Of a stretch of DNA of 64,000 bases, positions 12,025 to 23,154 are shown piece by piece; within the stretch, counting starts at the first letter, position 1, and each line of letters begins with the position of its first letter. Under the pieces are notes generated by a model. The model did not search any database. It was not told where the DNA came from and saw nothing but the letters and a program-made list of their open reading frames with translations. The DNA is taken from positions 6,225,001 to 6,289,000 of the forward strand of contig CM056875.1 of assembly GCA_029876055.1 (NCBI GenBank). Reading direction: 5' to 3'. Position numbers and translations under genes: made by a program. The stretch comes from Madurella fahalii (lineage: Eukaryota; Ascomycota; Sordariomycetes; Sordariales).

Positions 12025-13662
12025 CGCGGCGGGCTGCGAGCGGCAACGGATATTGGCGGAGGCGGATCGATAAATGCACGTCGAGTGCGATATACGTTTT
12101 GTTCAGGATGCGTTTACAAGCGGCAGTGGGACGGAAAGTCGCTGGGTGGTCGACCGGATGGAGTTGGTGATGGCTGCGTGTTTGGATTGTGCGGAGGCGT
12201 CGTCCACGGACAAATCACTGAAAGATTTCGAGCCCAAGGAACGTAAATGAAAGATCGAAAAAGCCAAAAGAGACCGTGAAGGAGAGATGGACGGGTCTTG
12301 ATGGGAAACGGCTGAAAGGCTGGAAGCCTGAAGCCTGGGGGAGGGGGGGTGCAAGTGGGCTGAAGGAGGGTGCGAGTGAGGAGAATCCAAACGATGTTGA
12401 TGACGATGAAGTGAAGGCACCTAGATATGCATTCAAGCAGGAAGGACGGCTCCAGGCCTGATCTTGGTTCAAGGCACCGTGCGCTCTGAGTTCAGTGCTC
12501 CCAAGCAACGCTAACCCGCTACCGAAAGGGTTAAGAAAGTGGAGCCAGGCCCCCGTCCAGCAAATCCGAGTGAGGAAGTGAGGGGCCATACGAGGGGGGC
12601 TTGGCTGCCAAATGGTGCACCCGCGGCTGCTAGACCGCACCTCCATCCCCTGTCACTAGGGAGGATGGAGCGGCAACATTGCAGCTTTGGTTTTGACGAT
12701 CCCTTTCCTCACAGAAACGCAAACTACCTTGCCCACTGTGCGCATACGATTCGGCCAGCGTTTGGCAAAATTGACACAGAAGGGCTCTCTATTCGACGGT
12801 ATATAGTTTTTTTTCTGAACGAAGCATACTTGAGCGCACTCAAGTATGGGTATGTGGGGAGGGGCGGGCCGCGCAACTGTAGGGTGCTTAGTCTGGCCGG
12901 GCGGCGGTGGATGGGATGATGAACAGAGGCGAATCCACTCTCTGACTGCGTGGCACGGAGTGGTGTTGGGCCCTGCTATGTTTCTAAAGTCCCATGACGA
13001 GAAAAGTTGCGGCGGCGCAAGCGCGAATAAATGGCCCGAAATAAACCAATGTGCTTGCCCCTTGTGTTGCCCCAGGATAGTTCCGCCGCAGTGTTTAAAA
13101 TAGTCAAGGGGTTGCGTATCATCGAGATGTCTTGTTGGATACCGGACCACAACCTCATTGAGATTGCCGAGCACACAATGTTTACAGTCAGGGGGCCCAG
13201 ATCGGACACCGTTTAAACTTGGGACTGTAGGAGGGCGGGCGCAACGGACGCAAATGGCAGACCATGATATTGGACCCGGATACTCTGTGCCGTCCATGCA
13301 ATAACCCTGTGTCGAATCCAGGAGAGTCAAAACAAAGTTCAAGCCTTCGTCGGATCGGAAGCGACCCAGTGAACAAAGAATGGTAGGGTTCGGCTAGCTA
13401 CCTGAGTTGTAAATGGGCTTTGTCCAAACGGGGCACTAGCGGGTTGCAACAGTGGGGACCAGTGAGCGATGGCAACTGTAAAACACCAGGAGGGTGGTTC
13501 TAGGGCCTCGAGCATTGTTAATCAGCAAACAACGGATATCAATCAATCTCGCGACATTCCGGTTCGAACAACAAGTACAACCGCGACCTGTGCATTGCCT
13601 TGGAACCATGGCTTTATAGACATCGTATTCATATCTCGACGCAAGACAACGCGGTAATTAAC
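12025..13662. promoter_or_regulatory. Divergent promoter region between SSD1 and GLE1
   Basis: About 1.6 kb separating two divergently transcribed genes. I see no supported coding sequence; the longest minus-strand frame (12656-13342) has no similarity I recognise. It is expected to contain the leaders and promoters of both genes. Confidence 0.6.
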
Positions 13663-15384
13663 ATGACGTCTCCCTCTTCTCCCCAGTCGCAGAGCAACCG
13701 CTGGCCGAGCCCACAGCGATCGTCTGTGATCGAAGAAATCCTCGGTGAGGACAGGAACTCGGAGGCGCGACACCGGCAGCTCCTAGAGGCCGCGAAAAAA
13801 GAGCACGATCGCGTCAGGGAGGATGCGGAAAGGGTGTATCGTCTGCAGCTGCAGAAGGAGGAGAGGCAACGGGTTTTGGACGAGATTCGGAGAGAAGAAG
13901 AACGAGTCAAACGCGAGGAGCAACTCGCCGCAGAGCGCCTGAGGTTAAATGCAATCAAGGCAAAAGAGATCGCGATTCCGCCTCCCTTGCCAGATCCGAA
14001 GCCGCCTGCGGTGCAAGCGGTAAACGGGAGGACGGCGGCGGGTGCGAATGCCGCCTCTTCAGTCGAGGACAATGCCGCTCCCCCTGCGCCAGGTCAGGCC
14101 AACGGAAATGCAGCGCAACAGCAAACAGTGCCTGTGGCTCAGGCTTCATCAAACCCATTCGCGGCCAAACCGCAACCGGGCGCCACATCAGCAGCACATG
14201 CTCTAGGCCAGCCTCCTGGTGTGGATCAAAGCAAGGCAACAGAGCCAGCGAAACCATCAAACTTGGCCTTAGGAATCAGCAGCCTTCTCAATGGCACGGC
14301 CCAGGTCAATGGCGTCAGATCGGATTCTGGAACGTCTCGCTCGGCGCCACCGCCCTCGACCCAGACGAGTCCCGACAGGTACACCGAAATTCACAAGAAC
14401 CTAAAAGGTTTGCGGAAGTCCATGGCAGAACAGTGCAAAACAAACCCGGCTCTGAAAGCGCGGATGGGCGACATGCGACGAGAGATCAGGAAATCTGTGG
14501 GGCAACTCACCGTCGCTTCAGGGGTCCCGGGGACAAATAAGACACAGGTAGGGAGATGCTATCGTTGAGTCAAAGTAGCTCCTCTTGCTAACAATGACAT
14601 GTAGCAACAAAAGATCGTTAGTCTGTTGCGCGAGGCACTCTCGAATCACGCTCAGTCACAATTGATGGACCCCAGCAACTTCGTCCTAGAACCCCGGAAC
14701 CCTGTTCAAGGTGCTATGCACAACGAGCCTGCGCTCCCCTCAATATTCCTTTATCTACTCAACATTTTTTCCAAAGCTGCCATCTCCCAATTTATCAACG
14801 AGGCGGGAGCGCGGCCGGAGACGGCCGACCCTGTGGGTGTCTGCGTCGCCGCAACTTTCTCAGAACCCGACTTCCTCTGGCGCGGCACGTCGATGATCGA
14901 TATTCTACTCGCCAAGTTCAGGATCGTCTGCCCTGTCCTCTTCGGCTATCGGGGGAGCGAGAAAACGCAACAAGGAAGGCAGAGGCTAGGCTGGTGGAAG
15001 GACGGCGGCCAGTGGGTGCCGGAGCAGCAGCATATGGACCGCATGACTGGACTTGGGGCGGGGTTCGCCGCAATATCACTTCGAAAGTTCGTCCAATCCA
15101 AGAAAGAAAATCCTTACCCTGCTCGGAATTATTGGACGGCTATGGCGAGAATCGTCAACACACCACCGGACGAAATTTCCAACACGCAGTGCGTTGTGTT
15201 GAAATCGATGATTCAGAACTATGAACAAAAGTTCATCGAGTTCTACGGGACAGCCGCTATTGCGGCCTTGCGGACCGCGTTGGTTGAGTTTCCAGCGAGG
15301 GCGCCAACAAAATCGGCGGCGGTAAATTCGGTGGAGGTCCTGGCACAGTTGCTGAAGAGGGATGCGGGTCTGGTTCTTGAATAG
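13663..15384 (+). CDS. GLE1: GLE1 nuclear pore mRNA-export factor
   Basis: Activates the DEAD-box ATPase Dbp5 with inositol hexakisphosphate on the cytoplasmic face of the nuclear pore. Two exons, 13663-14547 and 14605-15384, with a 57-bp intron containing the branch motif GCTAACAATG; 554 residues, normal for the family. The first part has a charged coiled coil (EHDRVREDAERVYRLQLQKE and following, residues about 40-105), then a Pro/Ala-rich linker, then the GLE1 HEAT-like domain from KNLKGLRKSMAEQCKTNPAL to the end, including FLYLLNIFSKAAISQF and WWKDGGQWV. An in-frame GTG/CTG extension to 13600 exists, but ATG 13663 begins MTSPSSPQSQ, which fits fungal GLE1. It converges on TLG1. Confidence 0.94.
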
Positions 15385-15933
15385 GTTGCATGTCGCAAGG
15401 TATAAGGAGACGGTACTGGAACGGTCGGTCTTGCAAGTTCGGTATAGAGGCTAATCAGTTATTGTTAAGAAAAAGGGGTCCACACTGGTTAAGAGAGATG
15501 CCAAGGACACCGAACCCCAGGGATCTCAACGCAGATATTCGTGTACAAGAACTTTACAAGAAGAGAACAAAAGGTAGCGTCTCTTCGGACCGCCAGAAGC
15601 GCCTCGCTATACTGTAACCCACATGGCTTCGATTTCATTGATTCTTATTGATTCGTCCTCTTGTACTTCTCTTCGTCATCTTGTTCCTATCTTGTTTTCT
15701 CTTCCCTTTACTGCGGTTCCCCTTCGCGCTTCGGGTTGGATATTGCAGGTAGAGCGAGTAGGTCATTGTATATTGAGGCGTTACTACGCTCCGAGACGAC
15801 GCCCTCTCAGAAAAAGTTTCCGAACGCCTAGTCGTACAGATCCCCGATCTATGTGTGCGCAGGTATTACGCGTAATGCCTGCATTCCCAAAGCAATGTCC
15901 CCAGAAAAAAAAAACCAGTCAAGCCGCCCGACC
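15385..15933. other. Convergent 3' intergenic region, GLE1 and TLG1
   Basis: About 550 bp between two stop codons of converging genes; T-rich in the middle. No coding or RNA gene is recognised, so it probably holds both 3' untranslated regions. Confidence 0.6.
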
Positions 15934-16786
15934 TCATAACACCAAGAGCAGTATCAACAAGATGATCAACACAACAATCAACACGCCAATGCAGCAGCTA
16001 CTCAGCCGATCCTCATTCCGCCGCATCACATACCGCAGCTTCTCCATGCCCGTCTGCAGCCGACCGCCGACCCGATCAGCGAGCTGGTCCACCACCTCGA
16101 GCATCTCGCGCTGCTCTTCCAGCTCACGGCCCATATCGTCCGCCTGCCGCCGCAGGTTCCCCACCGTCTGGAAGACTCCGTCCAAATGCTCGTCCTGCTC
16201 CCGCATCATCATGACCTGCTGCTCCCGCTCAAACTCGGCCGCGTAATCCTCCCCCGCCTCAGTCTCACCGTCGGGGATCGCGAATGCCGACGGGTCGGGC
16301 AGGTCATTGTTGTTTCCTTTCGCGCCGCGGCGGGCGCCGCCGCTGCCGCCGCCACCTCCGGAGGTAGATGAGACCTTGGCGAGCTCCTCGCGCATGTCCT
16401 CGATCTCGCCGCCCACTTCCTGGACCAGGCGCTTGCGCCGGGTGACTTCGCTCGCGTCGAGGCCGTATTGGGAAGGGTTGGACTCGACGGCCTTGACGGA
16501 CTCGACCAGGTCGGCGAGGTCTTCGGCGAGGGAGGTGAGCGAGGACTCGAGGTCCGCCCGGGCAGAGGCGAGCTCAGGGGAGGTTGCGGCTGTGCTGAGG
16601 GAGCGGATGCGCAGGTAGGAGGTGAAGAGGGGACGGGTGGATTGGAGTTGGGTAAGGACATCTCTGTTTATTTTTGTAAATATCCCGATTAACTAGTGCT
16701 CCGGCAGAGGTTGCTGAGATTTGGGAGGGCAGTTCTCACTGTTGGACCTGGAGGAACGGGTCCTCCTCGTTCGTCGAGGACATCAT
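15934..16786 (-). CDS. TLG1: TLG1-type t-SNARE (syntaxin-6/10 N-terminal domain plus SNARE motif)
   Basis: A tail-anchored SNARE of the trans-Golgi/endosome, needed for retrograde traffic. Two exons, 16740-16786 and 15934-16663 (intron 16664-16739, donor GTGAGA), 258 residues. Exon 1 encodes MMSSTNEEDPFLQVQQ and joins DVLTQLQSTRPLFTSYLRIR, the conserved syntaxin-6 N-terminal start that no single open frame shows. The Habc-like helices follow, then a Gly/Ser linker, then a SNARE heptad region (EQDEHLDGVFQTVGNLRRQA to VMRRNEDR) with the central Q-layer residue, and a C-terminal transmembrane anchor SCCIGVLIVVLIILLILLLVL cut to its key part. Two adjacent ATGs (16786, 16783) could both start. Divergent from cyclophilin B across about 490 bp. 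Confidence 0.9.
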
Positions 16787-17273
16787 CCCGCACCGTAGTG
16801 GGTCACGTTATAAGCTCGGTTCTCGCATTAGCGATGCAGTATCTGGGCATAGCGCCAAGTACTGTCTCGCGAGGGTCGTAGAGTTCCCGATATGCGATGT
16901 TGACTTGGCTGGCGGATGACGTTGCGGGCCGAAGAGGTACCTAGCTTCGCGACAACTGGCCCAGAACCTAGCATGTTATTAACAAAACTCTAGGGGTGTT
17001 CTTATAACGCGCTTTTCCCTTTCCGGTGTGGCTGCTGGCGGTCAGTGGCACCCTGCCCCGCAGTGTCGTTTTTGGTGCCGGAGCCAGAACAGGACTCCCG
17101 CTAGAACCCCTGTCCCGTCGCGCTCGCTAGCGACCCTGGGGTTGAAGCTCAATCCGCAGTTGAAACGTAGCTTCAACGACTCCTTTATTTTCTGGTTCCC
17201 CCCGCGCATTCTGTCCAATTGATCTGGACGTGTCCTTATCCTTTCATTCCATCACATCTAGGCATTGACCAAA
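16787..17273. promoter_or_regulatory. Divergent promoter region, TLG1 and cyclophilin B
   Basis: About 490 bp between two divergent start codons, with no coding potential recognised. A shared promoter is expected from geometry only. Confidence 0.5.
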
Positions 17274-18379
17274 ATGTTCAACGTCCGTCGGATCGTGTTA
17301 GCCGCCTCGCTCCTGGTGGGCGTGAGCCTGGTTTGCTTCGCGCAGCCCGCCGCTGCCGCCAAGGGGCCCAAAATCACCCACAAGGTCTATTTCGACATTG
17401 TGCACGGCGATGAGCCGCTCGGGCGCATTGTCATGGGCCTCTACGGCAAGACTGTCCCCAAGACGGCCGAGAACTTCAGGGCTCTGGCCACTGGCGAGAA
17501 GGGTTTCGGTTATGAGGGTTCCACCTTCCACCGTGTCATCAAGCAGTTCATGATCCAGGGCGGCGACTTTACCAAGGGCGACGGCACCGGTGGCAAGTCC
17601 AGTACGTATCTCCCAGAGCGTCTCCCTCATTAGCGTTCTCGGATGCTGACATCGATACCTACAGTCTATGGTGACAAGTTTGCCGACGAGAACTTCAAGC
17701 TTAAGCACTCCAAGAAGGGCCTTCTCTCTATGGCCAATGCGGGCAAAGATACCAACGGCTCCCAGTTCTTCATCACGACCGTCGTCACCTCGTAAGTTGT
17801 TCTGGGCTCTGCGGACGTAAGCGTTATTTGCATGCGGATTTGCTGATACGGATGCTGCTGCAGTTGGCTCGACGGCCGCCATGTCGTCTTTGGCGAGGTC
17901 CTCGAGGGCTACGACGTCGTGGAGAAGATCGAGAACGTGAAGACGGAGCCAGGTGACAAGCCGACCACGACGGTCAAAATTGTCAAGAGCGGCGAGTTGG
18001 AGGTCCCCGCTGAAGGTATCCATGTGGAGCTCTAGAGCCCTTCTACAATGAGTGCCGTTTCTCCCTGCCCCTTTCTAAGGGATTTGCCGTCGACAATATC
18101 AACACGCTATTTCATATCATTGGAACTTCGGCTGCACACAGGGACGATGGGCTGATAATTGGCATTCTGCTCTGTGCACACTCAGGCGATGACGATTCCA
18201 CAGAATCAGCACCCAGCGCAGCCGCTGCTGACGACAGTGAAGTCTGGTCTATCTTGGGCAAGATGGCTCTCTTCGGTATCCTCCTCGCGGCGATTGCGGT
18301 GTGGGTGCGCGTCACGAGGAACGGTCGGGCTCGGGACGACGTTGGCTACGAAAAAGCTGTGAGCTATAAAACGTCATGA
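17274..18379 (+). CDS. cypB: ER/secretory cyclophilin B, peptidyl-prolyl cis-trans isomerase, two possible C-termini
   Basis: Catalyses proline isomerisation of folding secretory proteins. Exons 17274-17601, 17665-17791 and 17864 onward; introns 17602-17664 and 17792-17863. The N-terminus [20 protein letters not shown] with cleavage near AAAA-KG is a signal peptide; the cyclophilin domain has the catalytic [23 protein letters not shown] and [12 protein letters not shown] motifs. If exon 3 is read through, the protein ends GIHVEL at TAG 18035 (208 residues), a weak match to an HDEL-type retrieval signal. If 18016-18185 is removed (donor G|GTATCC, acceptor CACTCAG), the frame continues to TGA 18379 (266 residues), adding an acidic linker, a hydrophobic helix ([17 protein letters not shown]) and a short basic tail. 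Both are in frame; which predominates cannot be told here. Confidence 0.92.
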
Positions 18380-18583
18380 GATGCAGTAAAATATAAACAA
18401 AAGACTTTGGGAAATTGGCTGCTGCGTAGGGCTGTGTTTTTCGAGGAGACGGACGCTGATCCAGCATTTCATTACATGCATCACGTGGCCCCGTTTCAAG
18501 CATCGCTAAATTTTTGTGGTGAGCCTGAATGGCCTGAGCTAGCAGACTGTCGCTCCAAAAACATACGACATCAGCCGTTCAAG

Positions 18584-19165
18584 ATGAAGGTTCTTACATT
18601 AAATTTCCTGAGCTGCGCTGTTAAGGCGTGCAAGTCCTCGTCCGACTCGTTCCCCCTGCACCCGAAGGATGCAGAGCTTGCCAGTGACGATGTCGAACTC
18701 AACCCGCAGCTGTTAGTCAACTTGTTGCCGCGCATTGACTGGAAGGCGTTGCGCACGACATCTACAGAGGCAAGTATCTCTCCGTTGTCAAGTCTCTGTG
18801 TAATTTAGGTCTCAGCTGGGGCTTGGTGAAACTGATGAGTTTCCGGACCAATACTGTCTCCCTTTTGCTCATCGCCGCATTTCACAGCTCTCTCTGCTCT
18901 TCTGTTGCCTCCATCTTCAGCGCAGCCACTCTTAAATATCAAGCATGAATCGCTAACACAAGACCAGTTGGGTTTTCCTCAACTGCCCGAACAGCCACCC
19001 AGTGTCGAGGAGCTGCAGGCCGATGAGAAGATGCTCAAAGACCTGCACACGCTCCTCATGGAGACGCAGCTCATGGAGGGGAAGCTGGTGTGCGGACACT
19101 GTGGGCATGAGTATGCGGTACGAGAAGGGATCGCGAACTTCCTCTTGCCGAGTCATCTCGTATGA
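18584..19165 (+). CDS. TRM112: TRM112, activating subunit of tRNA, rRNA and release-factor methyltransferases
   Basis: A small zinc-binding partner that stabilises several SAM methyltransferases (Trm9, Trm11, Mtq2, Bud23). Exons 18584-18769 and 18968-19165 give 127 residues, the family length. Splicing joins RIDWKALRTTSTE to LGFPQLPEQPP exactly where yeast and human TRM112 continue. The intron has a non-canonical GC donor (GAG|GCAAGT) and a normal acceptor with branch GCTAACACAAGACCAG. Zinc-ligand cysteines are C11 and C16 in NFLSCAVKAC and C104 and C107 in VCGHCGHEY; the protein ends NFLLPSHLV, the conserved C-terminus. The first exon lies 204 bp beyond the longer cyclophilin stop, on the same strand. 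Confidence 0.95.
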
Positions 19166-19578
19166 ACAGGCCGGAGGTTGGTTAGCGGAAAGGCGGAGGC
19201 CATCATCAGTCGGTCCTGGAAAAAAAAAAAATGCATTGGCTGGATTGGGGTCACGGCGTTCACGATCACGAATTTCTCAAGATACGAATGATATCCAGAT
19301 GCCTCATCTCACAGGATTTTGGGCATCCCGATTTGAAGTCCTCTCCTCTCCTCTCCTCTCCTCTTCGATGACAGCACGACCAACAATATCCATCTACTAC
19401 ATACGCCTTGAAGTGATCAATCGGACTGAAGCGGTCCATGGCGGTGTATGTTCAATGGAAATCTAGATATCGATGCCGTAATTATGCCCAAGCCACCAAA
19501 CTCCAACCCAAATAGGTATGCTACATATCCTCGAAAAAGCCAACCCGCATTCAGCTGTACAGTATAACGACACTATTT
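19166..19578. other. Convergent 3' intergenic region, TRM112 and BIG1
   Basis: About 410 bp between converging stop codons, with an A run near 19211-19222 and a CTCTC repeat at 19341-19364. No gene recognised. Confidence 0.6.
19341..19364. repeat. (CTCTC)n pentanucleotide tandem repeat
   Basis: Nearly five perfect copies of a 5-bp pyrimidine unit in the TRM112/BIG1 convergent spacer. Confidence 0.9.
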
Positions 19579-20698
19579 CTACATCTGTTTCTTCTGTGCC
19601 GCAGGCCCCATCTCCTTGTCAAAAGCACCATAAGACACCTCCAGGCTGGAAAGTGCCTTGAGGCCAACAGCAAGGATAGAAAGAAGAACAACTAGGACGA
19701 CAAGAGACATAAACACGCCTAATACCTATATTAGCAACGCATGACCCCCAAGAAGATTCCACCGACGGGGGATTCACCTGGCGTAAAGAATTGGTACTTC
19801 TCGAACAGAGGCAGGTTGTTTGTCGAGTTCAATTTTCGCTTGAAAAGCATTTCACTCTCGTCAGACCAGCGCTTGAGGTCCATATGCGCAGCCTCGGCAA
19901 ACTGAGGCTCGTACGCCTTGAACTCGTTCGGATCCGAGAACAAAATGACGGTATAATCGCCATCGAGCGTCTCAAGCAACCGGCCGAGCTCGTAATCTGG
20001 TTGTTTCAACCCTCCAAGTCAGCAATGGAATCCCCTCCCACCCCAACTTTCCCAGCAAACAAGATCAGGCAAACTAGGAGAGGCAACCTACCATTATCCC
20101 TCAGCACCTCCTTCCTCGCCTGCCCCTCCCTGACTGAGACGGCAGGCAGATGCTTCAGTTCGACCCGATCAACATGCGCCTTCCGGCCCCCTCGCTGGTC
20201 CGCGCACACGCTCTGGATGTACTCCGTCAGCGGCCCGGCCGACACCTGGCCGATCACCTCGGCGACGCTGAAGGCCGTGACGCCTTCGCGCTGCACGGCG
20301 CCGCACAGCCTGGGCATCCGACAGCCGCCCCCCTCATCATCGTCCCCCTTCCCGTCGCCGCGGATGTCGACTGCGTGCACGCCAGGCTGCGACACGAGCA
20401 CGTACCGCTCTGTCGGGCACGACGCGAGGAGCTGCTTTGCCGACGCGAGGACTTGGACGTTTGTCTGTAGCTGCTGGGATTGGGCTGCGGGATCTGGGAG
20501 GGGAGGGAGTCTGCGACCCCGGAAGGGGGGGTTGTTTGTTAGCATTGTTTGGCAGGTGGATAGGTTATGGATCGAGAAGGGGGGGGGGGGTGCGTACTCG
20601 GCTGTGGAGAACAGGACAAACGGCGACGAGTTGGAAAAGGCCTGCACTTGCGCTGCTGCTATGCAGGCCAGCAATGTGGTTGCTTTCGGGAGCTGCAT
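19579..20698 (-). CDS. BIG1: BIG1 family ER membrane protein (V-ATPase assembly / beta-1,6-glucan)
   Basis: An ER type I membrane protein related to the V-ATPase accessory subunit Ac45/Voa1 family, needed in yeast for normal beta-1,6-glucan. Four exons (20598-20698, 20092-20510, 19778-19996, 19579-19718) give 292 residues, a typical length; introns are 20511-20597, 19997-20091 and 19719-19777 with branch motifs TGCTAACAA, GCTGACTT and GCTAATA. The N-terminal MQLPKATTLLACIAAAQVQA is a signal peptide; the middle carries YVLVSQPGVHAVDIRG; the end holds FTPGVFMSLVVLVVLLSILA, the diagnostic BIG1 transmembrane segment, and a short tail DKEMGPAAQKKQM. The first intron is translatable in frame, so a raw open frame hides it. 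Divergent from RRP17 with 295 bp between starts. Confidence 0.9.
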
Positions 20699-20993
20699 TG
20701 TTGTTGTGGGAGATGGCGGTGCTGTCGGTGATGGGTGATGAACGCCGAGCTCAGTTGCTGCGTCGGCGTCTGCGAGGGTTGAACCGGTCGTTGGCTTGCG
20801 ATGCGTCTCGGGATGGGAGCTCGTCCTTGGCCTTGGATGATGCATGGGGCTGGGGCCAACGGCTGCGGCATGGAAGCGGTGAAGGCTGGCAGAAGGCCAA
20901 GATAACGGCTTGTGGGGGTTATCACTAAATTTACAGGCCCTTTCGGGCGCGCAACCATCACGCGGTGGAAAGCTGCGAGCGAAGAACGTCGAG

Positions 20994-21703
20994 ATGTTCG
21001 CACAGCCAAGGATAAAAAAGACGCCACTTCCGCCACCGAAGAAGAGGAAGTCGACACATACGATCGACGAGATCACGTTCGACAAAGATGCTCGCGCCGA
21101 GTACCTCACAGGGTTCCATAAGCGCAAACAAGCGCGGATCAAGCATGCGCAGGAGATAGCTGAGCAGAAGGCGCGACAGGAGAGAATTGAGATGCGGAAG
21201 CAGGTAAGAGAAATCCTAATTATACTGTGATGCTTATGCTCACGGATTGGTTGCAGATCAGAGAAGAGCGGAGGCAAGCCGTCGAGGAACATGTCCAGAC
21301 AATCAGCAAGATCCTCCGGGAGGCCGAGAGTGCGGGCACGACCGAGCAGAATGGTGACAACTCTGACGAGGAGTGGGGCGGACTCTCAGATACCGACGTA
21401 CCAGAGGCGCCGATTGACCTAGAAGAGGAATATATCGACGAGGACAAGTACACAACAGTCACCGTTGAAGCCGTTAATGTCGACCGGGACGGCCTACATA
21501 AACCGGTGTTCGACGAACCCTCCGAAGATGCGTCCGATTTAGAGCAAGGCGAAAGCGTACAAGAAGGTAGAGAAAAGAAAGAAGAGAAAGGAGTACCTAA
21601 ACGGGCAAAAGGCCCGACTAAGAAGAAAAAGTTCCGGTACGAAAATAAGCTTGAGAGGGATATTACAGCAAAAAAGCAGAGGCCGAAGCGGAGGAAACAT
21701 TAA
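20994..21703 (+). CDS. RRP17: RRP17/NOL12-like nucleolar ribosome-biogenesis protein
   Basis: Yeast Rrp17 is a nucleolar 5'-3' exonuclease acting in 60S pre-rRNA processing; NOL12 is the animal counterpart. Exons 20994-21203 and 21257-21703 (53-bp intron) give 218 residues, near the family length. The diagnostic block ITFDKDARAEYLTGFHKRKQ is followed by a long charged helix (ARIKHAQEIAEQKARQERIE), an acidic centre (SDEEWGGLSDTD) and a lysine-rich C-terminus (KRAKGPTKKKKFRYENKLER), suiting a nucleolar RNA-binding protein. ATG 20994 (MFAQPRIKK) is chosen as the first methionine next to conserved sequence. Confidence 0.9.
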
Positions 21704-21968
21704 TTTAGATAGGGATGCGCGTAGCTGCCGCCAAACCCGTGGAACAAGCAAACATGCGCAAGGGAGTTGTTTGAGAGGTGAAAGCGTGATTGTAAAGCCG
21801 CAACACTTGAATACTTGGGAAGTGCTATCGACTGATCCGTCTCCAGCCCTCCTCCGTCCACACAGCGACCCTCGGCGCGTAGAAGCCAGGGACCCAGTAT
21901 TCGTAGTTCGAGTGTGCTGCAAAAACACCACCAACGAAACCCGCCATCCGACCCGAGACGCGATGCAC

Positions 21969-22708
21969 TTAAAGGGCGCCAATCTCGGCCTGGAAGTCCT
22001 CGAGCTCCTTCTGCACTGCGGCGTACTTCTTAGCCATCTCCTCGTACTTGGACTCCCACTGGTCGCGCTCCTGCTCGAGAGCCTGAACTTTTCGCTCGAA
22101 GTGTCCGGCCTTGATATCGGTCTGCCGCAACCTGCGGAAGAGAGCACGTCAGTAACGGGATGGGTGTCTTGGGGTATTTGGCGTGCCCACGCACTTCTCG
22201 TTGGTCTCGCGCAAAGTCTTATCAGCTTCTTCGGCCTCTTCCTCGAGAAGTTGCAGTCTTCGAGTCAGCGTTTCGTTCTGAGTTCCGTGCTGCTCGCCCT
22301 CGCTGGCGGTAGCCTTGAGCTCCTTGACTTTGGCCTCGAGTTTGTCTACCTCTGCCTCTAGCACGTTGTTCTTGTGCGTCAGGGAGATAATCTCCTGCTC
22401 TTTCGCGAGGCTGTCCTGCTCCAAGGTCTTGATCTTGGCCTGGAGCTCCTCGACTTTGGCCGCCGACTCCTCGGCGTCCAGGCGGAGCTGTTGCATTCTC
22501 TATGTCACGCATCATCTTGTTAGCCAACCAAGTCATCGTGGAAACCGATGGACGGTCTTGATCTCGCCGGGTGCATGGAAAGTCTTCGACATCAAAGTAG
22601 CGGTGGCCATCGTTGTCGCTCAGGGGGGTGTGTGAACCCGATGGTGGGGTCAAACAGGGGTCCAGCTCTGGAGATTGGGTAGAGACTCACCTCCTTGATA
22701 CGATCCAT
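21969..22708 (-). CDS. TPM1: Tropomyosin
   Basis: A coiled coil that binds along actin cables and the cytokinetic ring. Three exons, 22691-22708 (18 bp, MDRIKE), 22195-22499 and 21969-22131, give exactly 161 residues, the length of S. pombe Cdc8 and yeast Tpm2. Introns 22500-22690 and 22132-22194 have CTAAC- and CTGAC-like branch points. The protein is an almost unbroken heptad repeat from RMQQLRLDAEESAAKVEELQ to EELEDF-like C-terminal heptads and ends with AEIGAL. The tiny first exon is required for a proper acetylatable N-terminus; without it the protein would start at an internal methionine. No signal or membrane segment is seen. Confidence 0.93.
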
Positions 22709-23154
22709 GGTGTCGTCGGCGATGGAATTTGGGAGTTAAGTCGAGAAGTAAAATGATTTGGGAAGCAAAAGGGTGCAGCAGAGGTATCACAACTCGATGC
22801 AGGAAGTTGGGAGAAAGAAGTCGGTGGACGAAGGCGGACAAGTTGGTGGTGGATAACGAAATGAAGACCAGCAAGCGCCCCTCTTCTAGGCGGCTGCGTT
22901 TCGATTTGCTGCGGCGGGTGCCGTCACTTGTCTGATCGACCAGGCCCGGCTAATGGTGGGGCAAGGTGCAGCTGTGCCGTTGCTGTGCCAACACTCCGTT
23001 TCCATTTCCAGAACCAACGAGAGCGAACCCACCAGCGCCGCGACCACCCCGACTCCCCTTGCAAACAGAAGCACCAATCTGCGGCACTGAATACGAGCTC
23101 TCAGGATCACCGCGAATTGCCAGCTGGGAGGCTATTTCCAGTGGTTTCTGCACA

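Noticed and set aside
12656..13342. A 228-codon minus-strand open frame between SSD1 and GLE1
   Set aside because: No recognisable motif, contains poly-basic and Cys-rich runs typical of noncoding GC DNA, and lies in a divergent promoter.
20006..21292. A 428-codon minus-strand open frame covering BIG1 exons and the RRP17 start
   Set aside because: It is BIG1 exon 2 read through a translatable intron and upstream sequence; conserved BIG1 order requires splicing, and the upstream part overlaps RRP17 coding sequence on the other strand.
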